Assembly: GCA_002104935.1 (NCBI GenBank)
Contig: MCGT01000006.1
Span: forward strand, 620,001-684,000
Origin: Hesseltinella vesiculosa
Lineage: Eukaryota; Mucoromycota; Mucoromycetes; Mucorales; Cunninghamellaceae
Reading direction: 5' to 3'
Length of the DNA stretch: 64,000 nt
Shown: positions 44,051-55,005 of the stretch, in pieces
How the letters are laid out: every line of letters begins with the position of its first letter
Numbering within the stretch: position 1 is the stretch's first letter
The notes under the pieces: generated by a model
Told to the model about the DNA's origin: nothing
What the model saw: the letters and a program-made list of their open reading frames with translations, nothing else
Databases searched by the model: none
Translations under genes and position numbers: made by a program

Positions 44051-46461
44051 ATGATGCATGGCATACGACCTTGGACGGTGAAAAGTAATTCGGTGATACC
44101 GCTGGCAGCGGAGAAAAAGAAGGACCACCTACCCTTTCATCAGGGGCACGATGCCAAAAGCCAGAGAGGCAACAGTCATATCAAAGCGCTGATTCCGTCA
44201 CTGTCATCATTCAATCTGCCCCCCATGAAGTCAGACTCGGTTGAAGCATCGAGTGCGGCTGATCAGCAAAAAACGACATATGCAATGGGCAGCATGGCCT
44301 CGTCCTTGGGCAACAGCACAGCAACCACGGTGATCGACACGTCTGTGATCATGGCCGAGCGATTTCCCAAGATCCCGGCCATAAAAAAGGAGCAGGACCC
44401 ACCCCCGTTCTTTTTTTGTGAGGTGACCCACTCGTCGGGGTGGGACGAGTACGTCGATGGCACCGAGTCATACCCGCCTGACGGTGCTCAGCATGGCATC
44501 CAGCCTGTCAAGGTCCTTGTGGAGAGGCTCGAGGCATGGCAATACCTGGTGACCTGCATTCACGAAAATATGTGTGCTCTTGTCGAAGCTGAAACCTCGG
44601 TGGCCAAGGCACTTCATAAAACCAATGCCAAGCTGGATTTTCCATCGTCGGTTAGGGGCCATGGCCAAGCTGATAGCAGGAACCATTACAGCATGGAGAT
44701 CCAGCAATCGCAGGATGACGCCGCCCTGGAACAAGAGAAGACCACTGTCAGCCCAGAATTGCCACCCACTTTGGGCTGCCCTCCAATCTCAACATCCGCG
44801 TCAGCCAACATCACCCAGACAAATAATCCTGTGCAATCGGCTGGAGGACGGAAGTCTTTGATCACAGATGCGTCAGTTCAACACCAGCAGCGTCTAAACA
44901 ACAAAAAACAGCAGCAAGGTGCAGTTCTAATGCAGTCACATTTTGCAAAACATGGTAACGTTCGCCGGTGGTGTGATGCCTGGCAACTTTACCACACGAA
45001 ACGTGCCAAAGACCATGACGACCTGGCGCACTTCCTAAGCTGCCAAGCACTACCGACCTTTGCCAACATCAAGCATCAGATCAAGCACATGCTGCGCTCG
45101 TTGCGTGACGACGACCGTTTGTCCTTGACCATGCTGGGTAAATTAAAGTCTGAGGCGTCGAGGCGGCTGGAGCGCCTTGATCAGCAACTTTGGTTTTTCG
45201 ATCAACACCCTGAGCATGGACAAACCAAAGAAGATCCCTGGTTGATCAATACACGTAAGCTGCGAGAAACAAAGAAAGAAAACGTGCGCCAACCCTGCTT
45301 CTTTTAGGCGTTTCTAAACAAATGATCAAACTGTGCCGCCATGAAAACAAAATGCACGAAGCTGTTGTGCGTCTGCAAGGAGAAATTAAAAGCCTGGAGA
45401 GGCAGATCACGGACGAAATCCAGCAGTTCTGCAGTCGCTTGCGCTTGGTCAAGGAAAAAAGTTGGCTGGGAGCCGACTGTGGTGTTGAGGAGCTTGCACA
45501 CGCTATGAGTGGTCTAGCACAAGACCGTGATTGGCAGTGGTTCCAGGAGCAATATAAAAGTGACCTGATCTCTGAGTCTGCCAGCTACCGCCACCCTGAC
45601 AAGCTTCTCTATCCAAATCATCAGCACCCATTGCTCCAGCCCCTGTTTGCTTCACGGATGGAGCGCAAATCCTCAGTGCTCCACCAATGGCATGAGCATA
45701 TCTACGTCTTAACCAGAGGTAAGGACAAAAAAAAAAAACGACGGAGTTTTAACACGGCTTGCTTGAATGCCTCTTTCATTTTAGCGGGATTTTTGCATGA
45801 ATTCCAAAACGCCAAATCGTACCCATCACGCCCAACAGTGAGCTATTTTATTCCTGACTTCTGTGTCAGCACCACGGTAACCAATCTGCATAATGACCTG
45901 GTGTTCCAATTGCAGCCCTATGCCGCTGTGCCGCAGATGACACGCCTTGAGTCTGTGAGTACCATGAGCAACCTGCCACCTTCCCAATCCATCCGCCAGA
46001 CCGTCAAGCGTCGCATTATTACCTTGCGACCAAAATGTGCTTCCGACATGCAAGTCTGGTTGGAGCAGCTTACGGCTGTCTCTCACCGCTACCGACCTGT
46101 AGTTCATTATCAGCCTTATGCCCAAGTGCCAGAACCTGACCAAGAGAGCTTTGAGCCACCAGCCCCACGGCAAACTCATGTCGGCAGCCAGCCCACCTTG
46201 ACTTCCGGCACGCTTGTTGGCCAAGAAGGCGTCAGTACCATGGCATCTCCAAAGTGGTGGCCATCCTCATCCTCTTCAGACCTTGCCTCACCTGCTACCG
46301 TTATACCCATGGAAGCCGGGTTGAATGAGCTGCCGACAACTCCTGCCACTCAACCACCCCATCCGTGGACGGACTTTTTAACTTTTGCTTCGAAGCAGCT
46401 AAGTCAGGAAGATGGAGAAGCAGTTAATGGCAAGCTCAGTGGCGTTAGGTTTGGTTGCTAG
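44051..46461 (+). CDS. SLM1: SLM1/SLM2-type PI(4,5)P2-binding TORC2 effector
   Basis: This is a plasma-membrane protein that binds PI(4,5)P2 and passes TORC2 signals to actin and sphingolipid control in yeast. Three exons (44051-45254, 45308-45718, 45785-46461) join to 763 residues. A disordered N-terminus of about 145 residues precedes an F-BAR-like helical region (VKVLVERLEAWQYLVTCIHE, WCDAWQLYHTKRAKDHDDLA, LERQITDEIQQFCSRL). The PH domain is split by intron 2: SSVLHQWHEHIYVLTR, then AGFLHEFQ, VSYFIPDFCVS, and ends SDMQVWLEQLTAVS. This pairing of F-BAR-like region with PH domain is specific to the SLM family. A Pro-rich tail of about 125 residues follows. Confidence 0.9.
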
Positions 46462-46915
46462 TCTAGCCATAAAATAAATATATACGTTTTCGGCCAGTTG
46501 AAAAGCCCAAGCGGCACCTTTGGAGGACAGTGCTTCGATTGGATATCATCAGGCTCATGGAGTTGTGTGAGATAGCCCAGGCAGCATCTTCCGTTTGCTA
46601 AATTATTTTTGCCGATGCAAAGCAGAGCACAAAAAATAATGTATGCAGCATTGGATCGGCCATTTGAAAAAAAAAATAAACAGGTCGACGCCATTGGCCA
46701 GCATGGCTTACGTTTTGCTGGACATGCTTCTAGCTCTGCGCCACATCATCAAACGGGCCTGTGGTTTTAGCCAAGGTCATTTGTTCTCATGTACAAACTG
46801 TATGAAAAATTTGGGGTGAATTTATTTCGAGCAACTTTACACTGTGATTTTTGACCCGATCGCCTGGGGTATTTATTCCCTGGTGAAAATGGCGGATTTC
46901 TCATTTTTTTAGCTG
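46462..46915. other. intergenic with a dispersed-repeat segment
   Basis: Positions 46770-46910 resemble 59462-59590 (shared GATCGCCTGGGG, GAAAATGGCsGATTT and a shared catgta-type lead-in), so this is a repeat family. No gene is seen. Confidence 0.5.
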
Positions 46916-47528
46916 GTGGATCGGAGATGTCAAAACGACAATGTCCAAAAGTTGGCTGAGCAACCTTCACCAATCGACATGCTTTTTTCAGGATCATCAT
47001 CGTTCATGTTTTTGCGCATTTGCTCAAAATGTCACATCGATCTAATGATTCAAAAGTGCTGTAGAGCGACTGCTTTTTTTTTTTCAAATCGAAGATGAAA
47101 ACATTGATTACCATATTCAGTCTCCGCATGGTGCCTTCCATTCCTGGTTGGTGCACTCAGGGACATCCCAGATCACTTCGAAGGTCCAGCCTTCTCCAAA
47201 GTCCCAGTTTGATGAATACATGCTGTCATTGCTTTTATATTGTCGCACTTGACGAATGGCCTCATCTTTCACCGGTTTCGAAATGTTATGCACGAACCAC
47301 CAAGAGAAGAAGGTTGTGCGGAGACTGAATTTTACAGTATCAACTTCGTTTTGAAAAAAAAAAAAAAAAAAAAGCAGTCGCTCTACAGCATTTTTGAATC
47401 ATTAGATCGATGTGACATTTTGAGCAAATGCGCAAAAACATGAACGATGATGATCCTGAAAAAAGCATGTCGATTGGTGAAGGTTGCCCAGCCAACGTTT
47501 GGGCATTGTCGTTTTGATACCTCCCCAA
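46916..47528. mobile_element. 613-bp inverted-repeat element (MITE-like)
   Basis: The first ~170 nt (46916-47085) and last ~180 nt (47350-47528) are near-identical in inverted orientation. Both arms include the run from GATCATCATCGTTCATG through AATGTCACATCGATCTAATG and end internally at an A/T homopolymer (T10 left, A19 right). The ~260-bp centre has no transposase. Long arms, small size and lack of coding capacity fit a non-autonomous foldback or MITE-type DNA transposon. A diverged single arm is found at 2124-2290, so the family has several copies. Confidence 0.75.
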
Positions 47529-48049
47529 GAAACTCCAAAAAGCAGCTCAACGCCAATTAAATTAGCTTTCAAAACATTAAACTGGGGTGCGTGCCTACTT
47601 GCCGGACACAAAGCTGGACACTTCCAACGCACCACGACTGGCCACAGCCTTCGATCATTCTACAACAGACACTGTAAATCCAAAAAATAGTTTTCTGAAA
47701 AAAAATCATGAATCCTTGTGGAATTTCGCATGCGAGCAGAAATCCATGACACGATGGTGATGCTGAAATACAAAAAGTCGGTCGGTAGAGACTCCTAGCC
47801 AAGTTGTATGATTTAATTTTGACACCTCCCCATTAAAAAAGAGAAAAGCAACCGGCGACCATTCTGAACATTGAGCTGCACAGGGTATCTGTTGCGATTG
47901 GCCAATGGAAACGCTTGTGTCACCTTGATCCATTTTTACACTTTTTTTTCATTTTCCTGATTTTCACACACTTTTTTTTCCTTGTTTTTCTGTCACCCCT
48001 TTTTTTTTCTGTTACTGCTTTTTGGTTTATTATTTACTTCGTTGAATAG
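47529..48049. promoter_or_regulatory. upstream region of the PhoD-like gene
   Basis: No gene is seen. The palindromic CCAAT site ATTGGCCAAT lies at 47897-47906, about 145 bp before the start codon. T-rich DNA follows to the start (47941-48015). Confidence 0.4.
47897..47906. promoter_or_regulatory. palindromic CCAAT box
   Basis: ATTGGCCAAT carries a CCAAT pentamer on both strands. This is a typical HAP/NF-Y site at a promoter-like distance from the PhoD-like gene. Binding is inferred. Confidence 0.4.
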
Positions 48050-50587
48050 ATGCATCCTCATCAGCAATCTCAAGCACCACAGTACCCTGCGGCTCAAGGC
48101 TATGGCTCGCCCGATCCCAACAATCTTGACCTGAACCAAATGAATCTCCATCAGGTGGGCGGTCTGCACGTCGGCCACCACACGATCCATCGCCCTCATT
48201 TGCACAACCTCAAGGAGCAGGTGCTCCATCGTCAACAGGGCCCTGTTGATGTGGTGTGTGGCCCATTGTTGCGTTACATTGATATCGACTATCGTGCTCG
48301 TACCTGGCGAGGCTCGTGTTTACTGGTGTCAAATGAAACTCATCCTCCTTCCTTGATTGTCCATTTGCACGTCGACAACAAACGCCCTGAGGCCTATGAA
48401 TTCCGCGCCGAGCTCTTGGATAGCTACCGTCATCAATACCACTTTTGGCGCTTTGAGCTTGTCCTGCCCATGCAAAACCAGCCACAACGGGCCGTGTACA
48501 CGAGCCCTAGTTTGGAGGGACTGTCCTATGATTTCCACCTGCCTGCTATCCAAGATTCCATGCGTTTCATGTTCTACTCTTGTAACGGCTTCTCCGATAT
48601 CCCTCAAGAGGTCAAGGACAAGTTTGGTGACAAGGACCACCCTCTTTGGCAAGATGTGCTGGATCGTCATCAAGTCATGCCCTTTCATGTGCTCATTGGT
48701 GGTGGCGACCAACTTTACCAAGATCGCATGATTCACTTTCCCTTTATGAAGAATTGGGTGGACGAAAAAGATCCCAAGAAGCGCTTGGCCATGAAACTGG
48801 ATCGAGATATGTGTGAAGGCATGGAGAAATTCTATTTTTACAACTACGTGGAAAATTTCGGGTAAGCCCAAGAAATAGGAGGCGGCACCATCTGACCCTT
48901 TTTGCTTTCCTTAGCAAACAAAACCCGTGGGTGGCCAAAGCCTTTGCTACGATTCCTTCGGTCAACATGTGGGATGATCACGTAATAAGGGAGGTAGGAG
49001 GTGGTCACAGGATGTTGACCCTTTTTTTTGTAATGGCTCTAGGACATCATTGATGGATACGGGTCTTACCCTGCTGATATGCAACGTGCCGATTGCTTCG
49101 TTCGTAAGTGGCTTCGGCCTGTAGCAAAAAAAAAAAAAAAAAAAAAAAAAAGACCCTGACTCCCCCCAACTCTTCACTGATTTCTAGAGCTGTTCAGCAA
49201 CGCTAGCCGATTTTATTATTTGTTCCAGCAACACACCACCATCGACCGTGCCGAGGAACATGGGATGATCCGTGGTCAGAAGCCCACAGCCAACAGCGTC
49301 ATCACTACACTTGGTCCTGATATCGGCTTATTGTCGCTGGATTGTCGTGGCGAACGTTCCAAGCATGACATCTGCGATCCAAGAACGTACGAAACAATCT
49401 CGAATGCTCTGTACACCCGACTGCCCACCACTGTCAAGCACTTGCTGGTGGCCACAGGTGTGCCCTTGATTTACCCTCGCCTGACCCTGTTTGAAAAGGC
49501 CATGGATGGAGCTGCTGGCTTTAATTTGGCAACCCTTGCTGGCAAGACCGGCGCGCTCGGCGATGTGATTAGCGGCTCGTTGAATGTGTGGAATGGCGAC
49601 CCCGAATTGTTGGACGATATGAATGATCGTAAATGCAATGATTTTTGCCTGTCCTGGCCATTTTAGGACTCATTCTCTCCTACGTTTACAGATTGGACAG
49701 CCGGGAACCATCTAGAGGAACGCAAGAAATTCATCGAATCTTTACAATTGTATGCTCGACGCACGTCTGTTCGAGTGTCGTTTTTGGGTGGCGATGTGAG
49801 TTGGGAACAAGCATAGAATAGGGGGCGGTTGATACTCAAATAGGCACTTACCGCGTCTTTTGATTTTGGGGAGCCTAGGTCCATTGTTGTGCAGCTGGAA
49901 GGTTGTATTCCAAGGATATGAAGAACAAGGAAGAAGGAGATCCCAACCTGATGGTCCAAATTGTTTCTAGTGCAATTGTCAATGTGTAGGTGACCACGTT
50001 GAAATCCTGATTTTTTTTTTCACAAATCACTCGTGGCCGGTTTGTTGATGCTAAACTCCTTTTTTTTCATGACAGACCTCCACCTCAAGCTCTTTTGACT
50101 ATCCTCAATCAAAATTCCTCGTACGTCACCTTCAACGGCAACACTGAGGAAAAAATGTACAAGCTCTTTACCAAATCTCCCAATGGCAACACGGTATGTC
50201 GCCGACAGTGTGAACAAACTAGCCGAGGCAATGTCTTATTTTTCCTTTTTTTATCAGCGTCAAAACTTGAAATTGATGGGTTGCCGAAATTATTGTGCGG
50301 TAAGCACCAAAAAAGGGGAAATCTCTTTGTCTCACCTATTTTATGATTTCTGGGTTCTTCAGGGGTACTTTGATGAAGCGACGGGCAAACTGAACTTTTG
50401 GATTCAAGCAGAAATCGAGCCTGGTGTCAAGGGAACCATGGGCTACTTGGTGGATGCCCCTCGGTTAGTATTTGGTCAAGGTGGCTATCACAAGCTATCA
50501 CAGAACAAGGACCATTTGATCTCTCCCAACACTGGATATCATTATCAAACTCCTCAGGCCGATGGCTATGGTGCTCCTCATGCATAA
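48050..50587 (+). CDS. PhoD-like metallophosphatase, fungal type
   Basis: This is a predicted metal-dependent phosphatase of the PhoD-like superfamily; the physiological substrate is unknown. Nine exons (48050-48861, 48915-48981, 49043-49103, 49188-49628, 49692-49795, 49879-49985, 50076-50193, 50258-50299, 50363-50587) join to 658 residues. A His/Gln-rich N-terminus of about 60 residues is followed by VVCGPLLRYIDID and TWRGSCLLVS. The metal-site blocks are VLIGGGDQLYQD (about 226), GLLSLDCRGERSKHD, VKHLLVATGVPLIYPRL and VSFLGGDVHCCAAGRL (about 490). The last is the family's C-terminal GDVH motif. There is no signal peptide, so it is likely cytosolic. The ATG at 48050 directly follows TAG, so an upstream 5'-UTR intron is possible. 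Confidence 0.88.
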
Positions 50588-50899
50588 TAAAAAAGAGAAT
50601 TGAATCGATCTGGACCAATCTTGTGGTTTTTATTTTAGCATTTATCATTAGAAATGGGGGGGGGGCAGGGAAGTTTCATTGTTTGGACTGATGGGGGGTG
50701 CCGATGACAGGCTCTCGTGGCTCACATTATTTTTATATGTGTACCTTTTTTTTTTATTTTGTTTTATCCATGCCTTTCAAGACAAGAATGGAAATTCGCG
50801 ACTGTCGTATTGAAATAAAACAATGACATTTTCGTTTTTCCCACTTTTTTCTTCTCATTTTATTTTTATATTGTTCTTTTTCTTTTAATACTTTCCAAT

Positions 50900-52112
50900 A
50901 TGCGAGAGTCAGTTTGCACGTCTGTCCGATCGAACACCCTCGTGGATAGGGTAGAAAGCAACTTACCCTATGGAAAACTTCCTCGGCTAGCAAGGATGCA
51001 GCCTTACGAATTGAAGAAAATGGATACAGCTTGGAGCCAGCCACCTCTGGCATTGCTGAAACGCTATCACCTAGGAAACGAGCTGGGTAAAGGTGGCCAT
51101 GGTTTTGCATTATCAGCTGTTGATCGGCTGACTGGCCAACACTGCGCCGTCAAATTCATCTATAAGTCCAAGATCCCAATCACCGGCTGGGTCACCCTCT
51201 GCTTGCAAGAGGGTTCTGCTCCTGCCGTTCTCGACTGTGTGCATGTGCCCATGGAAATTTACGTCCTGCAGCAGATCCAGCATCCCAACGTTATCAAGCT
51301 GCTGAACGTGTACCAAGATGACTATTTTTATTATCTCGTGACCGAAGCACACGGGATAAATTGGTCCAGTGGCACCCATCACCACTGTGACGTCGACCAC
51401 TCTGTTCATACCCAGCATCACCAAGATCATTCTCCTGTCATGCCGCCTGCACCAGCCGACCACCCGCCCATCCCAACCCAATCTCCTTCACCACCAATCG
51501 AGATCTTGCCCCCACCTCCCCCTGTCCTAAAAAAGGAAGGTGCCCATGATCTCTTCGAATGTATTGAGCATCATGGTCACTTTTCTGAAGCTCTGTCGAA
51601 ACACGTATTTACGCAAATTCTCGACGCTCTTTTACATTTGAAGTCAAGAAACATCTACCACCGTGATATCAAGGATGAAAACATTCTCATCGACGACCAT
51701 TTCCAGGTAGGCATTGCTTCATCGGTGCTGACTAGAAAATGAGCTCACCGCCTTACTTTTACAGGTCAAGCTGATTGATTTTGGTTCAGCCGTGGGCGTA
51801 CAGAGAAACAAGCAAACTTGGCTATCACAGTTCCATGGCACCTTGTCGTTTGCTGCTCCGGAAATCTTAAAAGGTCTATTGTATGAGCCAGAACCGGCCG
51901 AAGCTTGGAGTCTCGGAGTGTTGCTCTATACGATGCTCTATGGCCAGGTACCTTTTTCTAACCCCCTGCAAGTCATTCATGGTCAATGTCACACCTCTTC
52001 CATCGATTCCTCCAAGTCCTGCCTACATTTGATCAACAGCCTGTTCCGCAAATACCCCAAACACCGCCCTACACTCGAAAAAATCAGAGCCCATCCTTGG
52101 CTTGGTCCATAG
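50900..52112 (+). CDS. Ser/Thr protein kinase, PAS-kinase (PSK)-like catalytic domain
   Basis: Two exons (50900-51706, 51765-52112) join to 384 residues. Kinase landmarks: GKGGHGFALSA loop, CAVKFIYKSKI (catalytic Lys), PMEIYVLQQIQHPNVIKL, IYHRDIKDENILID, KLIDFGSAV, HGTLSFAAPE, AEAWSLGVLLYTMLYGQVPF, ending LEKIRAHPWL. The insertion after VKFIYKSKI (ITGWV...) followed by P-x-E, then HRDIKDENI and FGSA, resembles PAS kinase (PASK/Psk1) catalytic domains. Psk kinases tune glycogen and translation to nutrients. Here no PAS domain precedes the kinase: only about 55 residues lie upstream. A His/Pro-rich insert of about 65 residues sits between VTEAHG and HDLFECIE. Confidence 0.85.
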
Positions 52113-52550
52113 CCTCCTCCTATTTTTTACGGCACTTACTGTATCACATGTTTTTTTTTTTTTCAGATTAAACCTGCACATATACCATCCACACACCTTC
52201 TTATGAAACACTTTGGAACGCCATTTCAGTTACCAAAATAAAGGAGGGGAAGCCAATGAAAAAATTATCTGCATGATTTACGTTTTGCCATGACAGGACG
52301 GGTTCCTGCTTCATCTTTACCAATCCAGTTTCACTGATGGAGTCGGGCCAGCACCTTGTCGGCATGGATTGCTCTTCTGTTCTGCTTTTCTCGAGAGCCT
52401 ATGCTCTGTTACAGCTCAACTCGAATGGAAAAGAAAAGGGTGATACTTTTTTGTTCGCCGCAAAGCCCCGTGTGTATGTTTTTTTTTTTTTTTTTTCCTG
52501 CAGCTACTCTCTTTTTTCTCCTTCTCTTCCTTTTGTATCGTCCTGTATTG
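52113..52550. promoter_or_regulatory. upstream region of the Rrn5-like gene
   Basis: This is 438 bp between tandem genes. The frame of the next gene stays open to 52356 through a T19 run (52481-52497), but that part looks like leader, not protein. No other gene is seen. Confidence 0.35.
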
Positions 52551-54838
52551 ATGAAAGGCAAAGCAAAGCAAAGTGCTAGCGACACTGACTTTAGCACGGA
52601 CGATGATCATGAGCCTCCAATCTCTGCACTATCCTCGCAAAAGCGCAGACATTCCCTCGCTGATCAGCCGGATTCAGATCGATCGGCACAACTTCCGGAC
52701 TCGAAAAGACATCACCACCTGTTATCACCCATCCCATTCGACCCCCTTGCAGATGACAGCAGTGATGATGCCAGCAGCAGCACCTACAATCTCCCCATGG
52801 CGGCTCAGAGTGACTCTAGTAAATCCAGCGGCCCTGGATTGACATACTCCACCCGCCTTCATATGCCCACGAGCCCCGGCGTGACAGCCGACGCCCTGGA
52901 CGGCTTGTTCGACAGTAATGACGAATTGGTAGACTCGGACATGGTGCAGAGCTCACGAATGACTTCAGACCAAGATCCTCCAGCGGTTTCCTACCTCAGC
53001 ACTTCCGACGATGCCACGACGGACAGCAGCGACCAGGACCAAAGTGCCGACGACAACAGTAGCGATGACAGCGACATTCCCCTCTCGTCCATGAATCGAC
53101 CTTTTAGTCAATCTCTTAGCCAGCAGGCGACGCAACCCCTCCATGATCGTTATGTTCCTAGCACGCAGTGGTCCCTCGGCTCGTTGATGGACGGCGTAAG
53201 TGACATGTCGCCTCTGCCTGACCAAGGATCGTCGGCCAACGCTTGGACCGCAGACTCGCTTTTGGAATCCATTCTCTTGGGTGACGATGACGACGACTTA
53301 CCCCATCAGCCTCTGGATGAAGACACTTCCATGTTTCCTGCACCACCAACGTTCACTAAGAACAACCGAACCATGCATTCGATCTTAAGCGAAGACGAAA
53401 GCGACGTTATGAGTAGCGAAGACGATGATGCGACCAGCCTGGGCTCAGACGATGCCGAATCATTCGCCGATGATGAATGTGACGCCGACGATAGCCATCC
53501 TCGTCTACTGAACCGAAATATCCAGAGCAAAATCGCCCGCCTCACCGCTACCGAAGACACATTTGCCGAAACTCTACGAAATTACCATCGCCTTGTCGTC
53601 CAGCTCTGGTACGAGCATGACTTTTGTCTGGGATCAGCCCCAGGTGAATATGATGGTTCCTACATAGACCGCGTGTACTGGTCACCACTAGAAAAGCGAC
53701 GCTTCTTCACGGCTCTGGACCGGTGCGGCCCCAATCCAACTGCAATGCAAAAGCGCATCGGTCCAACCAAAACGGTATTCCAAGTCCACGACTACCTCGC
53801 CATCCTCCAAGACGCAGCCAACTTCCATCCCCATGATACCAACAAAGAATCTCGTAAGGACAGCTACCGTCATTGCCATCATAAACAATCCTGGTTGCTC
53901 ACAACATCTGTCTTCCCCTATTAGACTCTATGGAGTTCATCGAAGAAACATACGCCAAGGAAATGACAGATGAATGGGTGGACTTTGAAAAGACGCTGTC
54001 ATTGGCGCTTGCCCGATCCATGGATATGCATGCTCTTGTGATGGATAACCACAATACCCGAGCTGATGCGAGTGGCCAGTGTCACCGGGTCAGTGGTCTG
54101 GATGATGAAATTCAATACGCCTTTAGTCTGCTGAACAGCGACGCTCTGGAATCATTCGCTCGCAGGTATCACCATCCCGTTCGTGTCCGTCACGTGGAAT
54201 TCTCATTGTTTTTTTTTTGATAGGTCTTTGCCCAACGCTCATGTGACGATTGAAACCATGGTCTTACTCTACCGGACCGTGTACCAATTCATCACCTCCA
54301 TTTTAGCTCGAACTGCCTGGTTCTACGCGCCAATGCCCAAAACCCCAAAATATGTAAAGAGGATGAAACTGTAGAGTAGAACGTCATGTCTCATATTTTG
54401 TCCTAGGATATCACCGCCAAATCTATGCGCATGCTAATCCAGGATGCTTACGGATTCAAGGTTCTCCCCAAACAGTCGAGGGCTAAGCTCCCGGCGATGA
54501 TGGAACCCAGTCACCCAGCCTCGACCTCCACGCCCAATGAACCTTCTGATGCAGAGGAGACAACCTCAGAAGAAGAAGCTGATGCTAATGACCTTTCACC
54601 TTATGACCAAGATGAGTTACAAGCGACTTTTATTGATGATGACGATGCCGCGCTAGACGACAAAAACTGCGAGCTGGACCAACAGCAGCTGGCCAAGCTT
54701 AAGCGGAGCGCAGCAAAGCTCCAAAAAGCCCTCGACTTTTTGGACGCTGCTGAAGAAGCTGCCTTGGCCTCCCTCATATTTACCCAAACCCACTCTAGAA
54801 AGAAATACAACCCTTCATACACATCGGCTAAAAAGTAA
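52551..54838 (+). CDS. Rrn5-like RNA polymerase I upstream activating factor subunit
   Basis: Four exons (52551-53853, 53925-54165, 54224-54353, 54407-54838) join to 701 residues. The first ~320 residues are disordered, rich in Asp and Ser. Then a SANT/Myb-like domain: YWSPLEKRRFFTALDRCGPN, IGPTKTVFQVHDYLAIL (about 372-412). A helical domain follows (VTIETMVLLYRTVYQFITSI, then DITAKSMRMLIQDAYGFK) that could be a histone fold. The acidic C-terminus carries a coiled segment (QQQLAKLKRSAAKLQKALDF). SANT of the YWSxxEKxxFFxAL type plus a downstream histone-fold-like region fits Rrn5 of the UAF complex, which activates rDNA transcription. The chosen ATG skips a low-complexity upstream frame. An alternative is another SANT chromatin protein. 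Confidence 0.6.
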
Positions 54839-55005
54839 ATATATACCCTACCCATCACTAAACCGTTCCTTGCCCTTTTCCTTTTTTTTTTTTTTCGGGC
54901 GCGAAAATAGAAAAGTGGTTCAGTTTTTTTTTTTTTCTTTCCTTCTTTTTTCTCTCCTGCTACATCTTCCTATTACCTTCCTTTAACCTTATACCTTATG
55001 TTCTT

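Noticed and set aside
46916..47098. 60-codon frame repeated in reverse at 47340-47528
   Set aside because: The protein match is a by-product of the DNA inverted repeat, not a conserved gene pair.
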